A stretch of 64,000 nt of DNA from Pseudomonas sp. sp1636 (GCF_030376615.1 NZ_JARRAB010000001.1:186001-250000); one strand, 5' to 3'; shown: positions 1 to 10,330, counted from the first letter of the stretch. Made by a program: numbers and translations. The notes: generated by a model from the sequence alone, not told the origin.

Positions 1-28
1 ACTTGCTCAATTCATTTCCTTAACAGGG

Positions 29-1141
29 TTAGCTGCGCACGATAACCGCGGCGTCAGCGGCGACCTTCTCGGCCGCCTTCTGGCGGATCAGCTTTTCCAG
101 CTCATCCACCAGGTGGTCGTTGTTCAGTTTCTGCGCCGGCTTGCCATCGATATAGATCAGGTTGCTCGGCGCGCCGCCAGTCAGACCGATGTCCGCTTCC
201 TTGGCTTCGCCCGGGCCGTTGACCACACAACCGATCACCGCGACGTCCAGCGGCACCAGCAGATCTTCCAGGCGGCCCTCGAGGTCGTTCATGGTCTTGA
301 CCACATCGAAATTCTGCCGCGAGCAGCTCGGACAGGCGATGAAGTTGATCCCGCGCGAACGCAGACGCAGCGACTTGAGAATATCGAAGCCGACCTTGAT
401 CTCTTCCACCGGGTCGGCGGCCAGGGAGATGCGGATGGTATCGCCAATCCCCTCGGCCAGCAGCATACCCAGCCCCACCGCCGACTTCACCGTGCCCGAA
501 CGCAGGCCACCGGCCTCGGTGATGCCCAGGTGCAAGGGTTGCTCGATCTGCTTGGCCAGCAGGCGATAGGCCTCCACCGCCATGAACACATCGGAGGCTT
601 TGACGCTGACCTTGAAGTCGGGGAAATTCAAACGATCCAGATGCTCGACATGGCGCAGCGCCGATTCGACCAGAGCTTCAGGGGTCGGCTCGCCGTATTT
701 TTTCTGCAGGTCTTTTTCCAGCGAACCGGCGTTGACCCCGATGCGAATCGAAATACCGCGATCGCGCGCCGCCTCGACCACGGCCTTGACCCGGTCGGCA
801 CGGCCGATATTACCCGGGTTGATGCGCAGGCAATCGACGCCCAGCTCGGCCACCCGCAGGGCGATCTGATAATCGAAGTGAATATCCGCCACCAGCGGCA
901 GGCTGACCTGCTGCTTGATCCGGCCAAAAGCTTCGGCAGCGTCCATGTCCGGCACCGAGATGCGCACGATATCCGCACCGGCGTCTTGCAGGCGCCGAAC
1001 CTGGGCCACGGTTGCCGCCACATCGTTGGTATCGGTGTTGGTCATGCTCTGCACGGCGATGGGCGCATCGCCGCCCACCGGCACCGAGCCAACCCAGATC
1101 TTGCGCGTCAGGCGACGTTTGATCGGCGATTCACCATGCAT
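29..1141 (-). CDS. ispG: 4-hydroxy-3-methylbut-2-enyl diphosphate synthase
   Basis: Cytoplasmic [4Fe-4S] enzyme of the MEP isoprenoid pathway; it reductively converts MEcPP to HMBPP. The N-terminal TIM barrel is evident from the start ([20 protein letters not shown]). The C-terminal cluster domain has the CPSC pair and a third Cys followed by Glu in [10 protein letters not shown], the four ligands known for the family. The ATG at 1141 follows the rodZ stop by one base and gives 370 residues, the usual length; an in-frame GTG at 1153 would overlap rodZ. Last gene of the rodZ-ispG run; hisS would be expected beyond the window edge, but that is inference. Confidence 0.97.
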   Translation of the reverse strand: MHGESPIKRRLTRKIWVGSVPVGGDAPIAVQSMTNTDTNDVAATVAQVRRLQDAGADIVRISVPDMDAAEAFGRIKQQVSLPLVADIHFDYQIALRVAELGVDCLRINPGNIGRADRVKAVVEAARDRGISIRIGVNAGSLEKDLQKKYGEPTPEALVESALRHVEHLDRLNFPDFKVSVKASDVFMAVEAYRLLAKQIEQPLHLGITEAGGLRSGTVKSAVGLGMLLAEGIGDTIRISLAADPVEEIKVGFDILKSLRLRSRGINFIACPSCSRQNFDVVKTMNDLEGRLEDLLVPLDVAVIGCVVNGPGEAKEADIGLTGGAPSNLIYIDGKPAQKLNNDHLVDELEKLIRQKAAEKVAADAAVIVRS

Positions 1142-1142
1142 G

Positions 1143-2120
1143 TTACTGACCACCCAACTTTATGCGTGCGGTTTCACCCGTGGTAAAGGGCGCCAGGTCG
1201 ACGGCCTGGCCGTTGTAATTCACTTGCGCGCCCCGGGCAAAGCCCAGGCGCAACTCCAGCGGCGCCTGGCCGGCCAGCTGCAATGCCTCGCCCTTACGCT
1301 TGAGCGCACTGAACAGCACCTTGCCACTGGCATCGGTCACTTGCGTCCAGCAGTCGGCGCTAAAGCTGACACTTAGCAGGCCCTCGCCGGCAGCGACGGC
1401 CAGCGACTCGGCAGCGTTGGCCGGCGCGGGGCTGACGGCTTCCGTGGCGCCAGCCGGTTCGGCCTGCACCACGGCTGCAGCCGGTTCAGCCGCCGCAACA
1501 ACTGCCGGCTCTGCAGCGCCGTCCAATTCAGGCTCTGTTGCTGCTTCGGCGGTGACGGGCGCCAGGTTCAGCTCAGTCGCCCCCTGGGCCGCCAGCACCG
1601 CCTGGTCTTCAGGCTCATCCAGAGGATGAATCTGGGTCGTACCATCGGCACCGTCCACTTCAACCTGCTCGAGGCTGGTTACCGCCGACTCGCCGGCATG
1701 CCGTGCGGTCTGCTCTTGCCACCAGTAAAAACCGACGCCAGCCAGCACCACCAGCAAGGCAAAACTGACGAAACGCAGAATGCTCTGCGAATAACGCACC
1801 GGCTCCTCGATATGGCCCAGGCTGTGCACATCACTGCCCACGGCGTCACTGCCAGTGAACTGGTCGAACTCCAGCACCAGACGACTCTGATCCATGTCCA
1901 GGAGTTTTGCATAAGCGCGCACATAGCCACGGGCAAAGGTGTTGCCCGGCAACTTGTCGAAAGCCCCGGCTTCGATCTGACTCAGGCGCAGCGGCGTCAG
2001 GTTGAGCTGGGCGGCCACTTCCTCGACGGCCCAGCCCTTGCTCTCGCGGGCCTCGCGCAGCGACTCGCCGGGATTGACGCGCTGGGCAGTTACAACTTCA
2101 GGGTGCGCCGCTTTCATCAT
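1143..2120 (-). CDS. rodZ: cytoskeletal membrane protein RodZ
   Basis: Links MreB to the cell-wall elongation machinery. The cytoplasmic N-terminus has a Cro/C1-type helix-turn-helix (residues about 15-80, [19 protein letters not shown]). One membrane span follows near residues 113-135 ([20 protein letters not shown]), then an Ala/Glu/Pro-rich periplasmic linker, and a C-terminal beta domain (about 245-325, DUF4115 type) containing [14 protein letters not shown]. Length 325 is typical. The start overlaps the end of pilW by 4 bases, so translation is probably coupled. Start codons are doubled (ATGATG), so the first Met is uncertain by one codon. Confidence 0.95.
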   Translation of the reverse strand: MMKAAHPEVVTAQRVNPGESLREARESKGWAVEEVAAQLNLTPLRLSQIEAGAFDKLPGNTFARGYVRAYAKLLDMDQSRLVLEFDQFTGSDAVGSDVHSLGHIEEPVRYSQSILRFVSFALLVVLAGVGFYWWQEQTARHAGESAVTSLEQVEVDGADGTTQIHPLDEPEDQAVLAAQGATELNLAPVTAEAATEPELDGAAEPAVVAAAEPAAAVVQAEPAGATEAVSPAPANAAESLAVAAGEGLLSVSFSADCWTQVTDASGKVLFSALKRKGEALQLAGQAPLELRLGFARGAQVNYNGQAVDLAPFTTGETARIKLGGQ

Positions 2121-2875
2121 TGCTCCGACCGATATTGCTGATATTCCGGCGTGCCGGGATAAAGACGCTTCAATTGCAGGCCCAGGCTGGCTGCCGTGTC
2201 GCGATCCTCGAAGATGCTCGCCAGACGGGCGCCGAGCAACAGGCTACGCGCATTCTGCTCGGCCAGCAGGCTGTAGCTATCGTAATAGCCGCGAGCCGGC
2301 ACATATTGTTTGTCCTCGTAGGACAGCACGGCCATCTCCAGCAGCGCCCGAGGCTGGCGACTGTTGAGGCGCAGCGAGCGCTCGAAGTAGGCTTTCGCCT
2401 GCTCACGCCGATTGAGTTTCATGGCGGTCAAACCGAGGTTCTCGAACACCCGCGAACGCTCGGGGTAAAGGTTGTCCTGGGAGGCCTGCTGATAACTGCT
2501 GAAGGCCTCCTGGTAGCGTTTCTGCTCGAACAGAAAGCCAGCGTAGTTATTCAACAGCCGGGCATCACCCCGGCGTTGCGACAACGCCTCGCGGTAGTGC
2601 TCATCGGCCAGTTTGTATTCCATTTCTTGCTGGAACACCAGCGCCAGGGCCGCATGTGCATCGGCACTGGAAGGGTCGAGGTCGAGGGCTTTTTTCAGCG
2701 GCACCTTGGCACGCTCGCCGGCACCTTGCTGCAGATAGCCAATGCCTAACTGGATGTAGGCATCACGGGCCTGATCGCGTCCCTTATCGGTTCTCATCGG
2801 GTCGATATCGCCAGTCGACACACAGCCGGCCAACAGGCTGGCGATTAACAAGAACAGCGCTGGGCGCAGGGTCAT
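2117..2875 (-). CDS. pilW: type IV pilus biogenesis lipoprotein (PilW; PilF in P. aeruginosa)
   Basis: Outer-membrane TPR pilotin needed for multimerisation and placement of the PilQ secretin in type IV pili. The N-terminus is a lipoprotein signal with lipobox LAGC (Cys18). The rest is a series of TPR helices (for example GIGYLQQGAGERAKVPLKKA and LNNYAGFLFEQKRYQEAFSS). Length 252 matches the family. It lies between rlmN and rodZ with a coupled overlap to rodZ, as in P. aeruginosa, where the gene is called pilF. Family names differ between species; the function is clear. Confidence 0.95.
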   Translation of the reverse strand: MTLRPALFLLIASLLAGCVSTGDIDPMRTDKGRDQARDAYIQLGIGYLQQGAGERAKVPLKKALDLDPSSADAHAALALVFQQEMEYKLADEHYREALSQRRGDARLLNNYAGFLFEQKRYQEAFSSYQQASQDNLYPERSRVFENLGLTAMKLNRREQAKAYFERSLRLNSRQPRALLEMAVLSYEDKQYVPARGYYDSYSLLAEQNARSLLLGARLASIFEDRDTAASLGLQLKRLYPGTPEYQQYRSEQ

Positions 2876-2888
2876 GGGTATCCTCTCT

Positions 2889-4037
2889 TCAAGTTCGATC
2901 GGCGGCGGAACGCGGCGTATCGGCCTCGCTACTCAATTCACGCACGGCAATGTAGCGTTCGCTACGACGGGTACGATCCATGACCTGGCCGACCAACTGG
3001 CCGCAAGCAGCATCGATGTCTTCCCCGCGGGTGGTGCGCACGGTGACATTGTGCCCGGCTTTATGCAGCAGATCCTGGAAACGGCGAATGGCATTGTTGC
3101 TCGGCCGCTCGTAACCCGAATGAGGGAAGGGATTAAACGGGATTAAATTGATCTTGCAAGGCACATCTTTGAGAAGTGCGATCATCTGCTCAGCATGTTC
3201 GGGCTTATCGTTGACATCCTTGAGCAGGGTGTACTCGATGGTCAGCACACGCTTCTCACCGAGACGCGCGACATAACGCTGGCAGGCCGCCAGCAACATC
3301 GCCAGCGGGTACTTCTTGTTGATCGGCACCAACTGGTTGCGCAGCGCATCGTTCGGCGCATGCAACGACAGCGCCAGGGAGACATCGATGACTTCGCCCA
3401 GCTTGTCGATCATCGGCACCACGCCCGAGGTGGACAGGGTCACCTTGCGCTTGGAGATGCCATAACCGAGGTCGTCCATCATGATCTGCATGGCGGCGAC
3501 CACATTGTCGAAGTTCAGCAACGGCTCGCCCATGCCCATCATCACCACATTGGTGATGGCGCGGTCGACCTTGGCGGGCACGCTGCCAAACGACTTGTTG
3601 GCGATCCACACCTGGCCGATCACTTCGGCGGCCGTCAGATCGCTATTGAAACCCTGTTTACCGGTGGAGCAGAAGCTGCAATCCAGGGCGCAACCGGCCT
3701 GCGACGAAACGCACAGAGTGCCGCGCGAACCTTGCGGGATGTACACGGTTTCCACACAACTGCCCGACGCCACCCGCACCACCCACTTGCGCGTGCCATC
3801 GGTGGAAATATCTTCGCTGACCACTTCCGGGCCGCGGATCTCGGCACAGGCCTTGAGCTTCTCGCGCAAGGCCTTGCTGACGTTGCTCATGGCGTCGAAA
3901 TCATCGACGCCAAAGTGGTGAATCCACTTCATCAACTGACCGGCACGGAAACGCTTCTCCCCGATGTCCTCGAAGAACTGTTCCATTTCTGCCTGGGTCA
4001 GACCCAGCAGATTGATTTTGCCGACAGCATCAGTCAT
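2889..4037 (-). CDS. rlmN: dual-specificity 23S rRNA/tRNA adenine-C2 methyltransferase RlmN
   Basis: Radical-SAM enzyme that methylates A2503 of 23S rRNA and A37 of some tRNAs. The radical SAM cysteines are visible as C116-x3-C120-x2-C123 (GCALDCSFC). The two catalytic cysteines of the ping-pong mechanism have candidates in the C-terminal DIDAACGQL and at Cys116-proximal positions. [10 protein letters not shown] and LSLHAPND are further family blocks. 382 residues is a standard length. Lies 24 bases downstream of ndk and just upstream of pilW in the same direction. Confidence 0.97.
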   Translation of the reverse strand: MTDAVGKINLLGLTQAEMEQFFEDIGEKRFRAGQLMKWIHHFGVDDFDAMSNVSKALREKLKACAEIRGPEVVSEDISTDGTRKWVVRVASGSCVETVYIPQGSRGTLCVSSQAGCALDCSFCSTGKQGFNSDLTAAEVIGQVWIANKSFGSVPAKVDRAITNVVMMGMGEPLLNFDNVVAAMQIMMDDLGYGISKRKVTLSTSGVVPMIDKLGEVIDVSLALSLHAPNDALRNQLVPINKKYPLAMLLAACQRYVARLGEKRVLTIEYTLLKDVNDKPEHAEQMIALLKDVPCKINLIPFNPFPHSGYERPSNNAIRRFQDLLHKAGHNVTVRTTRGEDIDAACGQLVGQVMDRTRRSERYIAVRELSSEADTPRSAADRT

Positions 4038-4061
4038 GGCTTCACCCTCGCACGCGTCGCC

Positions 4062-4493
4062 TTAGCGAATGCGCGCGCACACCTCGGTAGCGGAGAAGAA
4101 GTAGGCGATTTCACGGGCGGCGGACGCCTCGGAATCGGAACCGTGCACCGCGTTCTCGTCGATGGATACGGCGAAATCGGCACGAATGGTGCCGGCAGCC
4201 GCTTCTTTCGGGTTGGTCGCGCCCATCAGCTCACGGTTCTTGGCGATGGCATCTTCGCCTTCCAGCACCTGAACGATAACCGGGCCCGAGACCATGAAAG
4301 CGACCAGATCCTTGAAGAAACCGCGCTCGCTGTGCTCGGCGTAAAAGCCGCCGGCTTCGCGCTCGGACAGCTGTACCATTTTCGAGGCGACGACGCGCAG
4401 GCCAGCCTTTTCGAAGCGGCTAACGATCTCGCCGATAACGTTCTTGGCAACAGCGTCGGGCTTAATGATGGAGAAAGTACGTTGAACAGCCAT
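4062..4493 (-). CDS. ndk: nucleoside diphosphate kinase
   Basis: Transfers the gamma-phosphate of ATP to NDPs by a phosphohistidine ping-pong mechanism. The active-site motif NAVHGSDS places the phosphorylated His at residue 117. N-terminal [16 protein letters not shown] is characteristic. Starting at the ATG at 4493 gives 143 residues, the normal length; the frame stays open six codons upstream but that extension is not conserved in the family. Sits downstream of iscX behind its own probable promoter, which overlaps a hairpin at 4531-4553. Confidence 0.98.
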   Translation of the reverse strand: MAVQRTFSIIKPDAVAKNVIGEIVSRFEKAGLRVVASKMVQLSEREAGGFYAEHSERGFFKDLVAFMVSGPVIVQVLEGEDAIAKNRELMGATNPKEAAAGTIRADFAVSIDENAVHGSDSEASAAREIAYFFSATEVCARIR

Positions 4494-4530
4494 GTGGAAC
4501 TCCAGAAACAAGAATTAAAGCGAAAAATTA

Positions 4531-4553
4531 AACCCGCGAATTATACGCGGGTT
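4531..4553 (-). promoter_or_regulatory. hairpin with a perfect -10 hexamer in its loop, upstream of ndk
   Basis: The 8-bp arms AACCCGCG/CGCGGGTT (4531-4538 and 4546-4553) flank a loop that reads TATAAT on the minus strand (4540-4545). A T-rich stretch follows on the minus strand. The site could be the ndk promoter, a weak terminator after iscX, or both. The -35 hexamer at 17-bp spacing is poor. Confidence 0.5.
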
Positions 4554-4593
4554 CCGGTTAAATGCGTAGGGCAGCGCCGCTGCGGCGCCCCGA

Positions 4594-4794
4594 TCAGTCG
4601 ATCTCGTCGATCCAGGCCGCCTGAATGGCTTCAAGCACTTTCTCGCCGCCACGCTGCGGATCGTCCGAGAAATCCGGCAATGCCAGCACCCAGCGATGCA
4701 GATCGACAAAATTGACGAAATGCGGATCGACGTCAGGCTTGCTTTCCGCCAACTGGATCGCGATCTCCAGCACATCGGCCCATTTGAGACTCAT
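4594..4794 (-). CDS. iscX: Fe-S cluster assembly protein IscX
   Basis: Small acidic protein of the ISC machinery that binds IscS and iron and modulates cluster synthesis. 66 residues, beginning MSLKWADVLEIAIQLAESKP and containing the conserved DPHFVNFVDLHRW block and the family ending (VLEAIQAAWIDEI). It is the last ISC gene, 22 bases after fdx. A hairpin follows at 4531-4553, so it may be the end of the isc transcript. Confidence 0.96.
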   Translation of the reverse strand: MSLKWADVLEIAIQLAESKPDVDPHFVNFVDLHRWVLALPDFSDDPQRGGEKVLEAIQAAWIDEID

Positions 4795-4816
4795 GACCTG
4801 CTCCTTTGCCGAGTTC

Positions 4817-5155
4817 TCAGTGCCCTTCGGACACTTGATTGATGGTGTACTTGGGGATCTCTACCACCAGATCCTGCTCGGCCACCACGGCCTGGCAAGA
4901 CAGCCGCGAATTAGGCTCCAGCCCCCAAGCCTTGTCCAGCATATCGTCTTCCAGTTCATCGGATGGTTCCATGGACGCAAAGCCTTCCCGAACCACCACG
5001 TGACAGGTGGTGCAGGCACAGGACTTCTCGCAGGCATGTTCGATGTCGATACCATTGCGCAGCGCGACATTGAGCACGGTTTCGCCCGGCTGCGCTTCGA
5101 GCACCATCCCTTCAGGGCAGTGGTCGGCGTTGGGCAGAAAGATCACCTGCGGCAT
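4817..5155 (-). CDS. fdx: ISC-type [2Fe-2S] ferredoxin
   Basis: Adrenodoxin-type ferredoxin that supplies electrons during Fe-S cluster assembly. The ligands fit the Cx5Cx2C...C pattern: C42, C48, C51 and C87. An extra Cys46 lies inside the loop, as is common in ISC ferredoxins. Length 112 is typical. Placed 2 bases after hscA and before iscX, the usual ISC order. Confidence 0.97.
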   Translation of the reverse strand: MPQVIFLPNADHCPEGMVLEAQPGETVLNVALRNGIDIEHACEKSCACTTCHVVVREGFASMEPSDELEDDMLDKAWGLEPNSRLSCQAVVAEQDLVVEIPKYTINQVSEGH

Positions 5156-5157
5156 GC

Positions 5158-7023
5158 TTACTCCTCGATTTCATTAAGACTACGGCCAGCCAATGCGGCT
5201 TTGACCGTGGCATCCAGGCGACGAGCGGCAAAGGCATCGGTCACCTGGGTCAAACGTTTGGTCTGCTGCTCAATGGCCAAGCCATCGTTACCCGCCATCA
5301 GCGCGCGCAACTGCTGCAGTTGCGCCTCGATCGCCAGACGCTCATCGGCATCCAGCAACCGCTCGCCATCGGCCTGCAAGGCAGCCTCTACCGCCTCGAG
5401 CAAACGCTGGGCATCCACCTGTTGCTCACGCAGCACACGGGCGACCTTGTCGTCACCGGCATTGCGGAAAGAGTCCTGCAACATTCGCGCGATTTCGCCG
5501 TCGGTCAGCCCGTAAGACGGCTTGACCTGGATGCTGGCCTCCACCCCCGAGGCCAGCTCGCGGGCCGCCACGCTGAGCAGGCCATCGGCATCGACCTGAA
5601 AGGTCACGCGAATCTTCGCCGCACCGGCGACCATTGGCGGAATACCGCGCAACTCGAAACGGGCCAGGGAACGGCAATCGCTGATCAGCTCGCGTTCGCC
5701 TTGCAGCACATGAATCATCATGGCGGTCTGACCATCTTTATAGGTGGTGAAGTCCTGAGCGCGCGCCACCGGAATGGTGGTGTTGCGCGGAATCACCTTC
5801 TCCATCAGCCCGCCCATGGTCTCCAGGCCCAGCGACAGCGGGATCACATCCAGCAGCAACAGCTCCTCGCCATCACCGCGCTTGTTACCCGCCAGGGCAT
5901 CGGCCTGGATCGCGGCGCCGATGGCCACCACCTGATCCGGATCGATATCGGTCAAGGGCTCACGCGCGAACATCTCGCCGACCGCCTGGCGCACACGCGG
6001 CACCCGAGTCGAACCACCGACCATGACCACGGCCTCGACCTCTTCCAGCTCGATACCGGCATCGCGTACGGCACGCCGACAGGCCTTGAGGCTGCGCGCC
6101 AGCATCGGCTCGATCAACGCCTCGAACTGCTCGCGGCCCAACTGCCCCTGCCAAGCACCATGGCTCAACTGGGCCACAGCACAACCGGTCAGGGTTTCTT
6201 TGGCCGCACAGGCGGCCTGCAGCAGGCTGCGCTGCTCGCCCGGATCGAGGTCGGCGGACAGACCGGCCTGCTCGACCATCCAGCCCGCAATCGCGTGATC
6301 GAAGTCATCGCCACCCAAGGCGCTGTCGCCACCGGTGGCCAACACCTCGAACACCCCGCCGGTCAGGCGCAGAATAGAAATATCGAAGGTGCCGCCGCCC
6401 AAGTCATAAATCGCCACCACGCCTTCGGCATGCTGATCCAGGCCATAGGCCACGGCGGCGGCGGTCGGCTCATTGAGCAGGCGCAGCACATTCAAACCGG
6501 CCAGACGCGCCGCATCCTTGGTGGCCTGGCGCTGGGAGTCGTCGAAGTAGGCCGGCACCGTGATCACCGCACCGACCAGCTCACCGCCGAGGGTGGCCTC
6601 GGCACGCTGGCGCAACACCTTGAGAATATCGGCAGACACCTCGACCGGGCTTTTCGGCCCTTGCACGGTGTCGATGAAGGGCATGTGCGACTCGCCCCCG
6701 ACGAAACGATAGGGCAGTTGCTCGCCCAGCTGCTTGACGTCGGCCAGGCCTCGCCCCATCAGGCGCTTGACCGAAAGCACGGTGTTCAATGGATCTGCGG
6801 ATGCAGCCGCCCTGGCGGTCTCGCCGACCTCGACATGATCGGCGTGATAGCGCACCGCCGAGGGCAGTATCACCTGCCCCGCGGCATCGGCGAGCGGCTC
6901 GGACAGGCCGCTGCGCAAGGCAGCGACCAGCGAATTAGTGGTACCCAGATCAATCCCCACCGCCAACCGACGCTGGTGGGGCTGGGGGCTCTGTCCGGGC
7001 TCAGCGATCTGCAGTAGGGCCAT
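5158..7023 (-). CDS. hscA: Fe-S assembly Hsp70 chaperone HscA
   Basis: Specialised DnaK-type ATPase that releases clusters from IscU. The ATPase domain has [14 protein letters not shown] at the N-terminus, the [10 protein letters not shown] phosphate loop and [13 protein letters not shown]. The substrate-binding domain begins near residue 390 ([15 protein letters not shown]), and a helical lid follows. Length 621 fits the HscA branch. Context between hscB and fdx secures the assignment over DnaK. Confidence 0.97.
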   Translation of the reverse strand: MALLQIAEPGQSPQPHQRRLAVGIDLGTTNSLVAALRSGLSEPLADAAGQVILPSAVRYHADHVEVGETARAAASADPLNTVLSVKRLMGRGLADVKQLGEQLPYRFVGGESHMPFIDTVQGPKSPVEVSADILKVLRQRAEATLGGELVGAVITVPAYFDDSQRQATKDAARLAGLNVLRLLNEPTAAAVAYGLDQHAEGVVAIYDLGGGTFDISILRLTGGVFEVLATGGDSALGGDDFDHAIAGWMVEQAGLSADLDPGEQRSLLQAACAAKETLTGCAVAQLSHGAWQGQLGREQFEALIEPMLARSLKACRRAVRDAGIELEEVEAVVMVGGSTRVPRVRQAVGEMFAREPLTDIDPDQVVAIGAAIQADALAGNKRGDGEELLLLDVIPLSLGLETMGGLMEKVIPRNTTIPVARAQDFTTYKDGQTAMMIHVLQGERELISDCRSLARFELRGIPPMVAGAAKIRVTFQVDADGLLSVAARELASGVEASIQVKPSYGLTDGEIARMLQDSFRNAGDDKVARVLREQQVDAQRLLEAVEAALQADGERLLDADERLAIEAQLQQLRALMAGNDGLAIEQQTKRLTQVTDAFAARRLDATVKAALAGRSLNEIEE

Positions 7024-7075
7024 GATTAATCAATGCTTGTCTGTATATCAGGCGTGCCACGTCGGCGGCGCCAGG

Positions 7076-7597
7076 TTAATCGTCGAGGCGCTCTTCCAAC
7101 TGGCGCACCTCGTGGGAAAGCTTGTCGAGAAACTGCATGCGGCGCATCAGGCGCTCGGCCTCGGCGCGACGCTGCAGATTATCCCAACAAACGGCAAAGC
7201 TTTCGTTCAACTCATTCTGGGCAATCTTCAGCCGGCGCTTGAACGTCGCCACGCCCAGCAAGTCGGCGCTGTCCTGCAGGTCTTCCAATTCTTCGCGCCA
7301 ATGCATCTGCTGCAGCAGGAAGTCCGGATCTTGCACCGTGACCTCCAGAGGCAACTCCGGCCCACTCAATGCCAGCAGATAACGCGCACGCTTGGGCGCA
7401 CTTTTCAGCGTGCTGTAGGCCTCATTGAGACTGGCCGAATGTTCCAGCGCCAAGCGCTGCTCACGGTCAGAGGCATCGGCGAAGCGATCCGGGTGGACAT
7501 TGCGCGCCAGCTCGCGATAGCGCACGGCCAACTGGTCAAGATCCAGACGGAAACCCGGCTGCAGATCGAACAAGGCAAAATGACAAGGACTACCCAC
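7076..7597 (-). CDS. hscB: Fe-S assembly J-domain co-chaperone HscB
   Basis: Brings IscU to HscA and stimulates its ATPase. The N-terminal J domain contains the HPD motif in [13 protein letters not shown]; the C-terminal three-helix domain binds IscU. The open frame extends upstream to 7633 into iscA, but homology begins at [14 protein letters not shown] therefore use the GTG at 7597, seven bases after the iscA stop, with a TGAGG Shine-Dalgarno overlapping that stop. This gives 173 residues, the normal size. Confidence 0.94.
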   Translation of the reverse strand: MGSPCHFALFDLQPGFRLDLDQLAVRYRELARNVHPDRFADASDREQRLALEHSASLNEAYSTLKSAPKRARYLLALSGPELPLEVTVQDPDFLLQQMHWREELEDLQDSADLLGVATFKRRLKIAQNELNESFAVCWDNLQRRAEAERLMRRMQFLDKLSHEVRQLEERLDD

Positions 7598-7604
7598 AAA
7601 TGCC

Positions 7605-7928
7605 TCAGATGTTGAAGCTTTCGCCGCAGCCACACTCGCCGCGTACGTTAGGGTTGTTGAACTTGAAGCCTTCGTTCAAACCTTCCTTGACGAAGTCCAA
7701 CTCGGTGCCGTCGAGGTACACCAGACTCTTGGGGTCGATAATCACCTTGACCCCGTGGCTCTCGAACACCTGGTCTTCGCTGGCGGCCGCGTCGACGAAC
7801 TCCAGCACATAAGCCAGGCCAGAGCAGCCAGTGGTGCGAACACCCAGGCGAATACCCTCACCCTTGCCACGCCCTTCAAGCGAACGCTGCACATGCTGAG
7901 CGGCAGCTTCGGTCATGCTGATAGCCAT
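7605..7928 (-). CDS. iscA: A-type Fe-S carrier protein IscA
   Basis: Binds iron or Fe-S clusters and passes them to apoproteins. The three conserved cysteines are in TTGCSGLAY and the C-terminal GECGCGESF. The ATG at 7928 lies 6 bases after AGGAGG; the frame also opens with TTG at 7934, but that codon abuts the ribosome-binding site. 107 residues. Follows iscU by 11 bases and precedes hscB. Confidence 0.97.
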   Translation of the reverse strand: MAISMTEAAAQHVQRSLEGRGKGEGIRLGVRTTGCSGLAYVLEFVDAAASEDQVFESHGVKVIIDPKSLVYLDGTELDFVKEGLNEGFKFNNPNVRGECGCGESFNI

Positions 7929-7939
7929 CGACAACCTCC

Positions 7940-8326
7940 TTAGAGCAAACCTTTCTTCTGCTTGTAATCACGCACGGCCGCCTTGATGGCGTCCTCGGCG
8001 AGTACCGAGCAGTGAATTTTCACCGGCGGCAACGCCAATTCTTCGGCGAGCTGGGTGTTCTTGATGGTTTCCGCCTCATCCAGGGTCTTGCCCTTCATCC
8101 ACTCGGTGGCCAGGGAGCTGGAAGCGATCGCGGAACCGCAGCCATAGGTCTTGAACTTGGCGTCTTCGATCACCCCCTGCTCGTTGACCTTGATCTGCAA
8201 ACGCATGACGTCGCCACACGCCGGCGCACCGACCATGCCGGTACCGACGTCCGGGTCTTGTGCGTCCATCTTGCCGACGTTGCGCGGATTTTCGTAGTGG
8301 TCAATGACCTTTTCACTGTAAGCCAT
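7940..8326 (-). CDS. iscU: Fe-S cluster scaffold protein IscU
   Basis: Scaffold on which IscS builds the cluster. All three ligand cysteines are present (C37 in GAPACGDV, C63 in TYGCGS, C106 in KIHCSVL), and the LPPVK motif that HscA recognises is at 99-103. 128 residues, typical. Its leader is unusual: a 148-bp inverted-repeat element (8370-8517) separates it from iscS in what is otherwise one operon. Confidence 0.98.
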   Translation of the reverse strand: MAYSEKVIDHYENPRNVGKMDAQDPDVGTGMVGAPACGDVMRLQIKVNEQGVIEDAKFKTYGCGSAIASSSLATEWMKGKTLDEAETIKNTQLAEELALPPVKIHCSVLAEDAIKAAVRDYKQKKGLL

Positions 8327-8369
8327 GCTGGTATTCCTCTCTCACATCAGGGGCTGCTCGACGGCAGCT

Positions 8370-8517
8370 TTAGCAGGCTGTTGAAAAACTACCTGCGTTG
8401 CCGATGCGTCGTTAAAAACAGGCTCAAAATGCTCATTTACAACTCGTAAACTGCGCTTTTTCGCCTGTTTTTGCCTAGCCTCGGCTGCCTCGCCTACGTT
8501 TTTCAACGGCCTGTTAG
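8370..8517. mobile_element. 148-bp MITE-like element, copy A (iscS/iscU gap)
   Basis: Bracketed by TTAG direct repeats (8370-8373, 8514-8517). Terminal inverted repeats are about 19 bp with one mismatch (CAGGCTGTTGAAAAA on the left; CAGGCCGTTGAAAAA read inward from the right). Inside, AAAAACAGGC and GCCTGTTTTT form a second stem around a TTTAC/GTAAA apex. About 90% identical by eye to the copy at 20768, in opposite orientation. The right bracket contains the TAA stop codon of iscS. No transposase is present. Confidence 0.85.
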
Positions 8518-9728
8518 TGTGCCGCCCACTCGACCTTGGACAGATCCACACCCTCTTTGAACATATCCCACAGCGGCGACAATTCGCGCAGCTTGGTGAC
8601 CGCCTCGCGAACCTTTTGCGCGGCGTAGTCGACCTCTTCCTCGGTGGTGAAACGGCCGAAGGTAAAACGGATCGAACTGTGCGCCAGCTCGTCGTTACGG
8701 CCCAGGGCGCGCAATACGTACGAGGGTTCCAGCGAAGCCGAAGTACAGGCCGAACCCGACGACACCGCCAGATCCTTGAGCGCCATGATCAACGACTCGC
8801 CTTCGACATAGTTAAAGCTGAGATTGAGATTATGCGGCACCCGCGAGGTCATGCTGCCGTTGACATACAGTTCTTCCAGGCCGTCGACCTGCTCGAAGAA
8901 GCGATCACGCAAGGCCTTGATGCGCTGGTTTTCCTGGGCCATTTCTTCCTTGGCGATACGGAAAGCTTCGCCCATACCGACGATCTGGTGAGTCGCCAGG
9001 GTACCGGAGCGCATGCCGCGCTCATGGCCGCCGCCATGGGTCTGGGCTTCCAGGCGCACACGCGGCTTACGCCGCACGTAGAGCGCACCAACCCCCTTGG
9101 GGCCGTAGGTCTTGTGTGCCGAGAAGGACATCAGGTCGACCTTGAGCGCTTCTAGATCGATCGCCACCTTGCCGGTGGACTGCGCCGCATCGACGTGGAA
9201 CAACACGCCGCGCGCACGCGTCAGCTCGCCGATGGCAGCGATATCGTTGATGGTGCCGATTTCGTTGTTCACATGCATGATCGACACCAGAATGGTGTCC
9301 TCGCGCAGCGCCGCCTCGACCATGGCCGGCGTAATCAGCCCGTCTTCGCCCGGCTCGATGTAGGTCACCTCGAAGCCTTCGCGCTCCAACTGGCGGGTGG
9401 TATCCAGCACCGCCTTGTGCTCGATCTTCGAGGTGACGATGTGCTTGCCCTTGCCGCTGTAGAAATGCGCAACACCCTTGATCGCCAAGTTATCCGACTC
9501 AGTGGCACCGGAGGTCCAGACAATCTCGCGCGGGTCGGCATTGACCAACTCGGCGACCTGACGACGGCCGGTTTCAGCAGCTTCCTCGGCCTTCCAGCCG
9601 AACACATGGGAGCGCGACGCCGGGTTGCCGAAGTTGCCATCGACCAGCAAGCACTCACTCATTTTCTGCGCCACACGCGGATCGACCGGGGTGGTGGCGG
9701 AATAATCGAGGTAAATCGGCAATTTCAT
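8514..9728 (-). CDS. iscS: cysteine desulfurase IscS
   Basis: PLP enzyme that takes sulfur from L-cysteine for Fe-S clusters, tRNA thiolation and other pathways. The PLP lysine is in [12 protein letters not shown] and the catalytic Cys is in the mobile loop [16 protein letters not shown]. Starting at the ATG at 9728 ([14 protein letters not shown]) gives 404 residues, the standard length; the frame is open upstream to 9827 without homology. The TAA stop is supplied by the TTAG bracket of the adjoining repeat element. Confidence 0.98.
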   Translation of the reverse strand: MKLPIYLDYSATTPVDPRVAQKMSECLLVDGNFGNPASRSHVFGWKAEEAAETGRRQVAELVNADPREIVWTSGATESDNLAIKGVAHFYSGKGKHIVTSKIEHKAVLDTTRQLEREGFEVTYIEPGEDGLITPAMVEAALREDTILVSIMHVNNEIGTINDIAAIGELTRARGVLFHVDAAQSTGKVAIDLEALKVDLMSFSAHKTYGPKGVGALYVRRKPRVRLEAQTHGGGHERGMRSGTLATHQIVGMGEAFRIAKEEMAQENQRIKALRDRFFEQVDGLEELYVNGSMTSRVPHNLNLSFNYVEGESLIMALKDLAVSSGSACTSASLEPSYVLRALGRNDELAHSSIRFTFGRFTTEEEVDYAAQKVREAVTKLRELSPLWDMFKEGVDLSKVEWAAH

Positions 9729-9777
9729 TGACTCTCTCCTAATCAGGTTTCTGGCCACACGGACCGGCACCCCACGC

Positions 9778-10269
9778 TCAATCGACAGAGGATGCTTCAA
9801 TTTTATCCTGGTGCAGCATCCTGCCATTGCTGCGGCGCTGATCCTGGCACTGCGCGATTTCTTGCACTTCGCGGCGCATCACCAGATCAGCCAAACTAAT
9901 ACCACTGAGGAACGCATGAATCTGCTGGCTCAGGTCGCACCACAAATGATGGGTCAAGCAGGTGTCGCCGTCATGGCAATCGCCCAGCCCCTGACAGCGC
10001 GTGGCATCGACCGACTCGTTGACCGCATCGATCACCTCAACCACCTGAATGCCCCGCATATCGCGCGCCAGCTGATAACCGCCACCCGGACCACGCACAC
10101 TGGAAACCAGATTGCCCCGACGCAGCTTGGCAAACAGTTGCTCGAGGTATGAAAGGGAGATCCCCTGACGCTCGGAAATGTCTGCCAGGGACACCGGCCC
10201 ATGCTGCGCATGCAGCGCCAAGTCCAGCATGGCGGTAACGGCGTAACGGCCTTTGGTGGTCAGTCGCAT
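9778..10269 (-). CDS. iscR: Fe-S cluster-sensing transcriptional regulator IscR
   Basis: Rrf2-family repressor of the isc operon. The N-terminal winged helix ([18 protein letters not shown]) precedes the [2Fe-2S] ligands C92, C98, C104 and H107, all present, so the protein should bind a cluster. 163 residues. First gene of the isc operon, 49 bases before iscS. An IscR-like operator overlaps its own promoter (10310-10334), consistent with autorepression. Confidence 0.97.
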   Translation of the reverse strand: MRLTTKGRYAVTAMLDLALHAQHGPVSLADISERQGISLSYLEQLFAKLRRGNLVSSVRGPGGGYQLARDMRGIQVVEVIDAVNESVDATRCQGLGDCHDGDTCLTHHLWCDLSQQIHAFLSGISLADLVMRREVQEIAQCQDQRRSNGRMLHQDKIEASSVD

Positions 10270-10301
10270 GGAGGATTACCACAGAATCACGATTTGGCGC
10301 G

Positions 10302-10330
10302 AGTATGCAATTCCCGAGTATTTAAGTCAA
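10302..10330 (-). promoter_or_regulatory. sigma70-type promoter of the isc operon
   Basis: Read on the minus strand: -35 TTGACT (10330-10325), 17-bp spacer, -10 CATACT (10307-10302). It lies 33 bases upstream of the iscR ATG, so the leader is short. Confidence 0.75.

Noticed and set aside
8342..8551. Small minus-strand frame through the repeat element copy A
   Set aside because: It is the repeat's own open frame plus flanking iscS antisense codons; changes between copies do not look protein-constrained.
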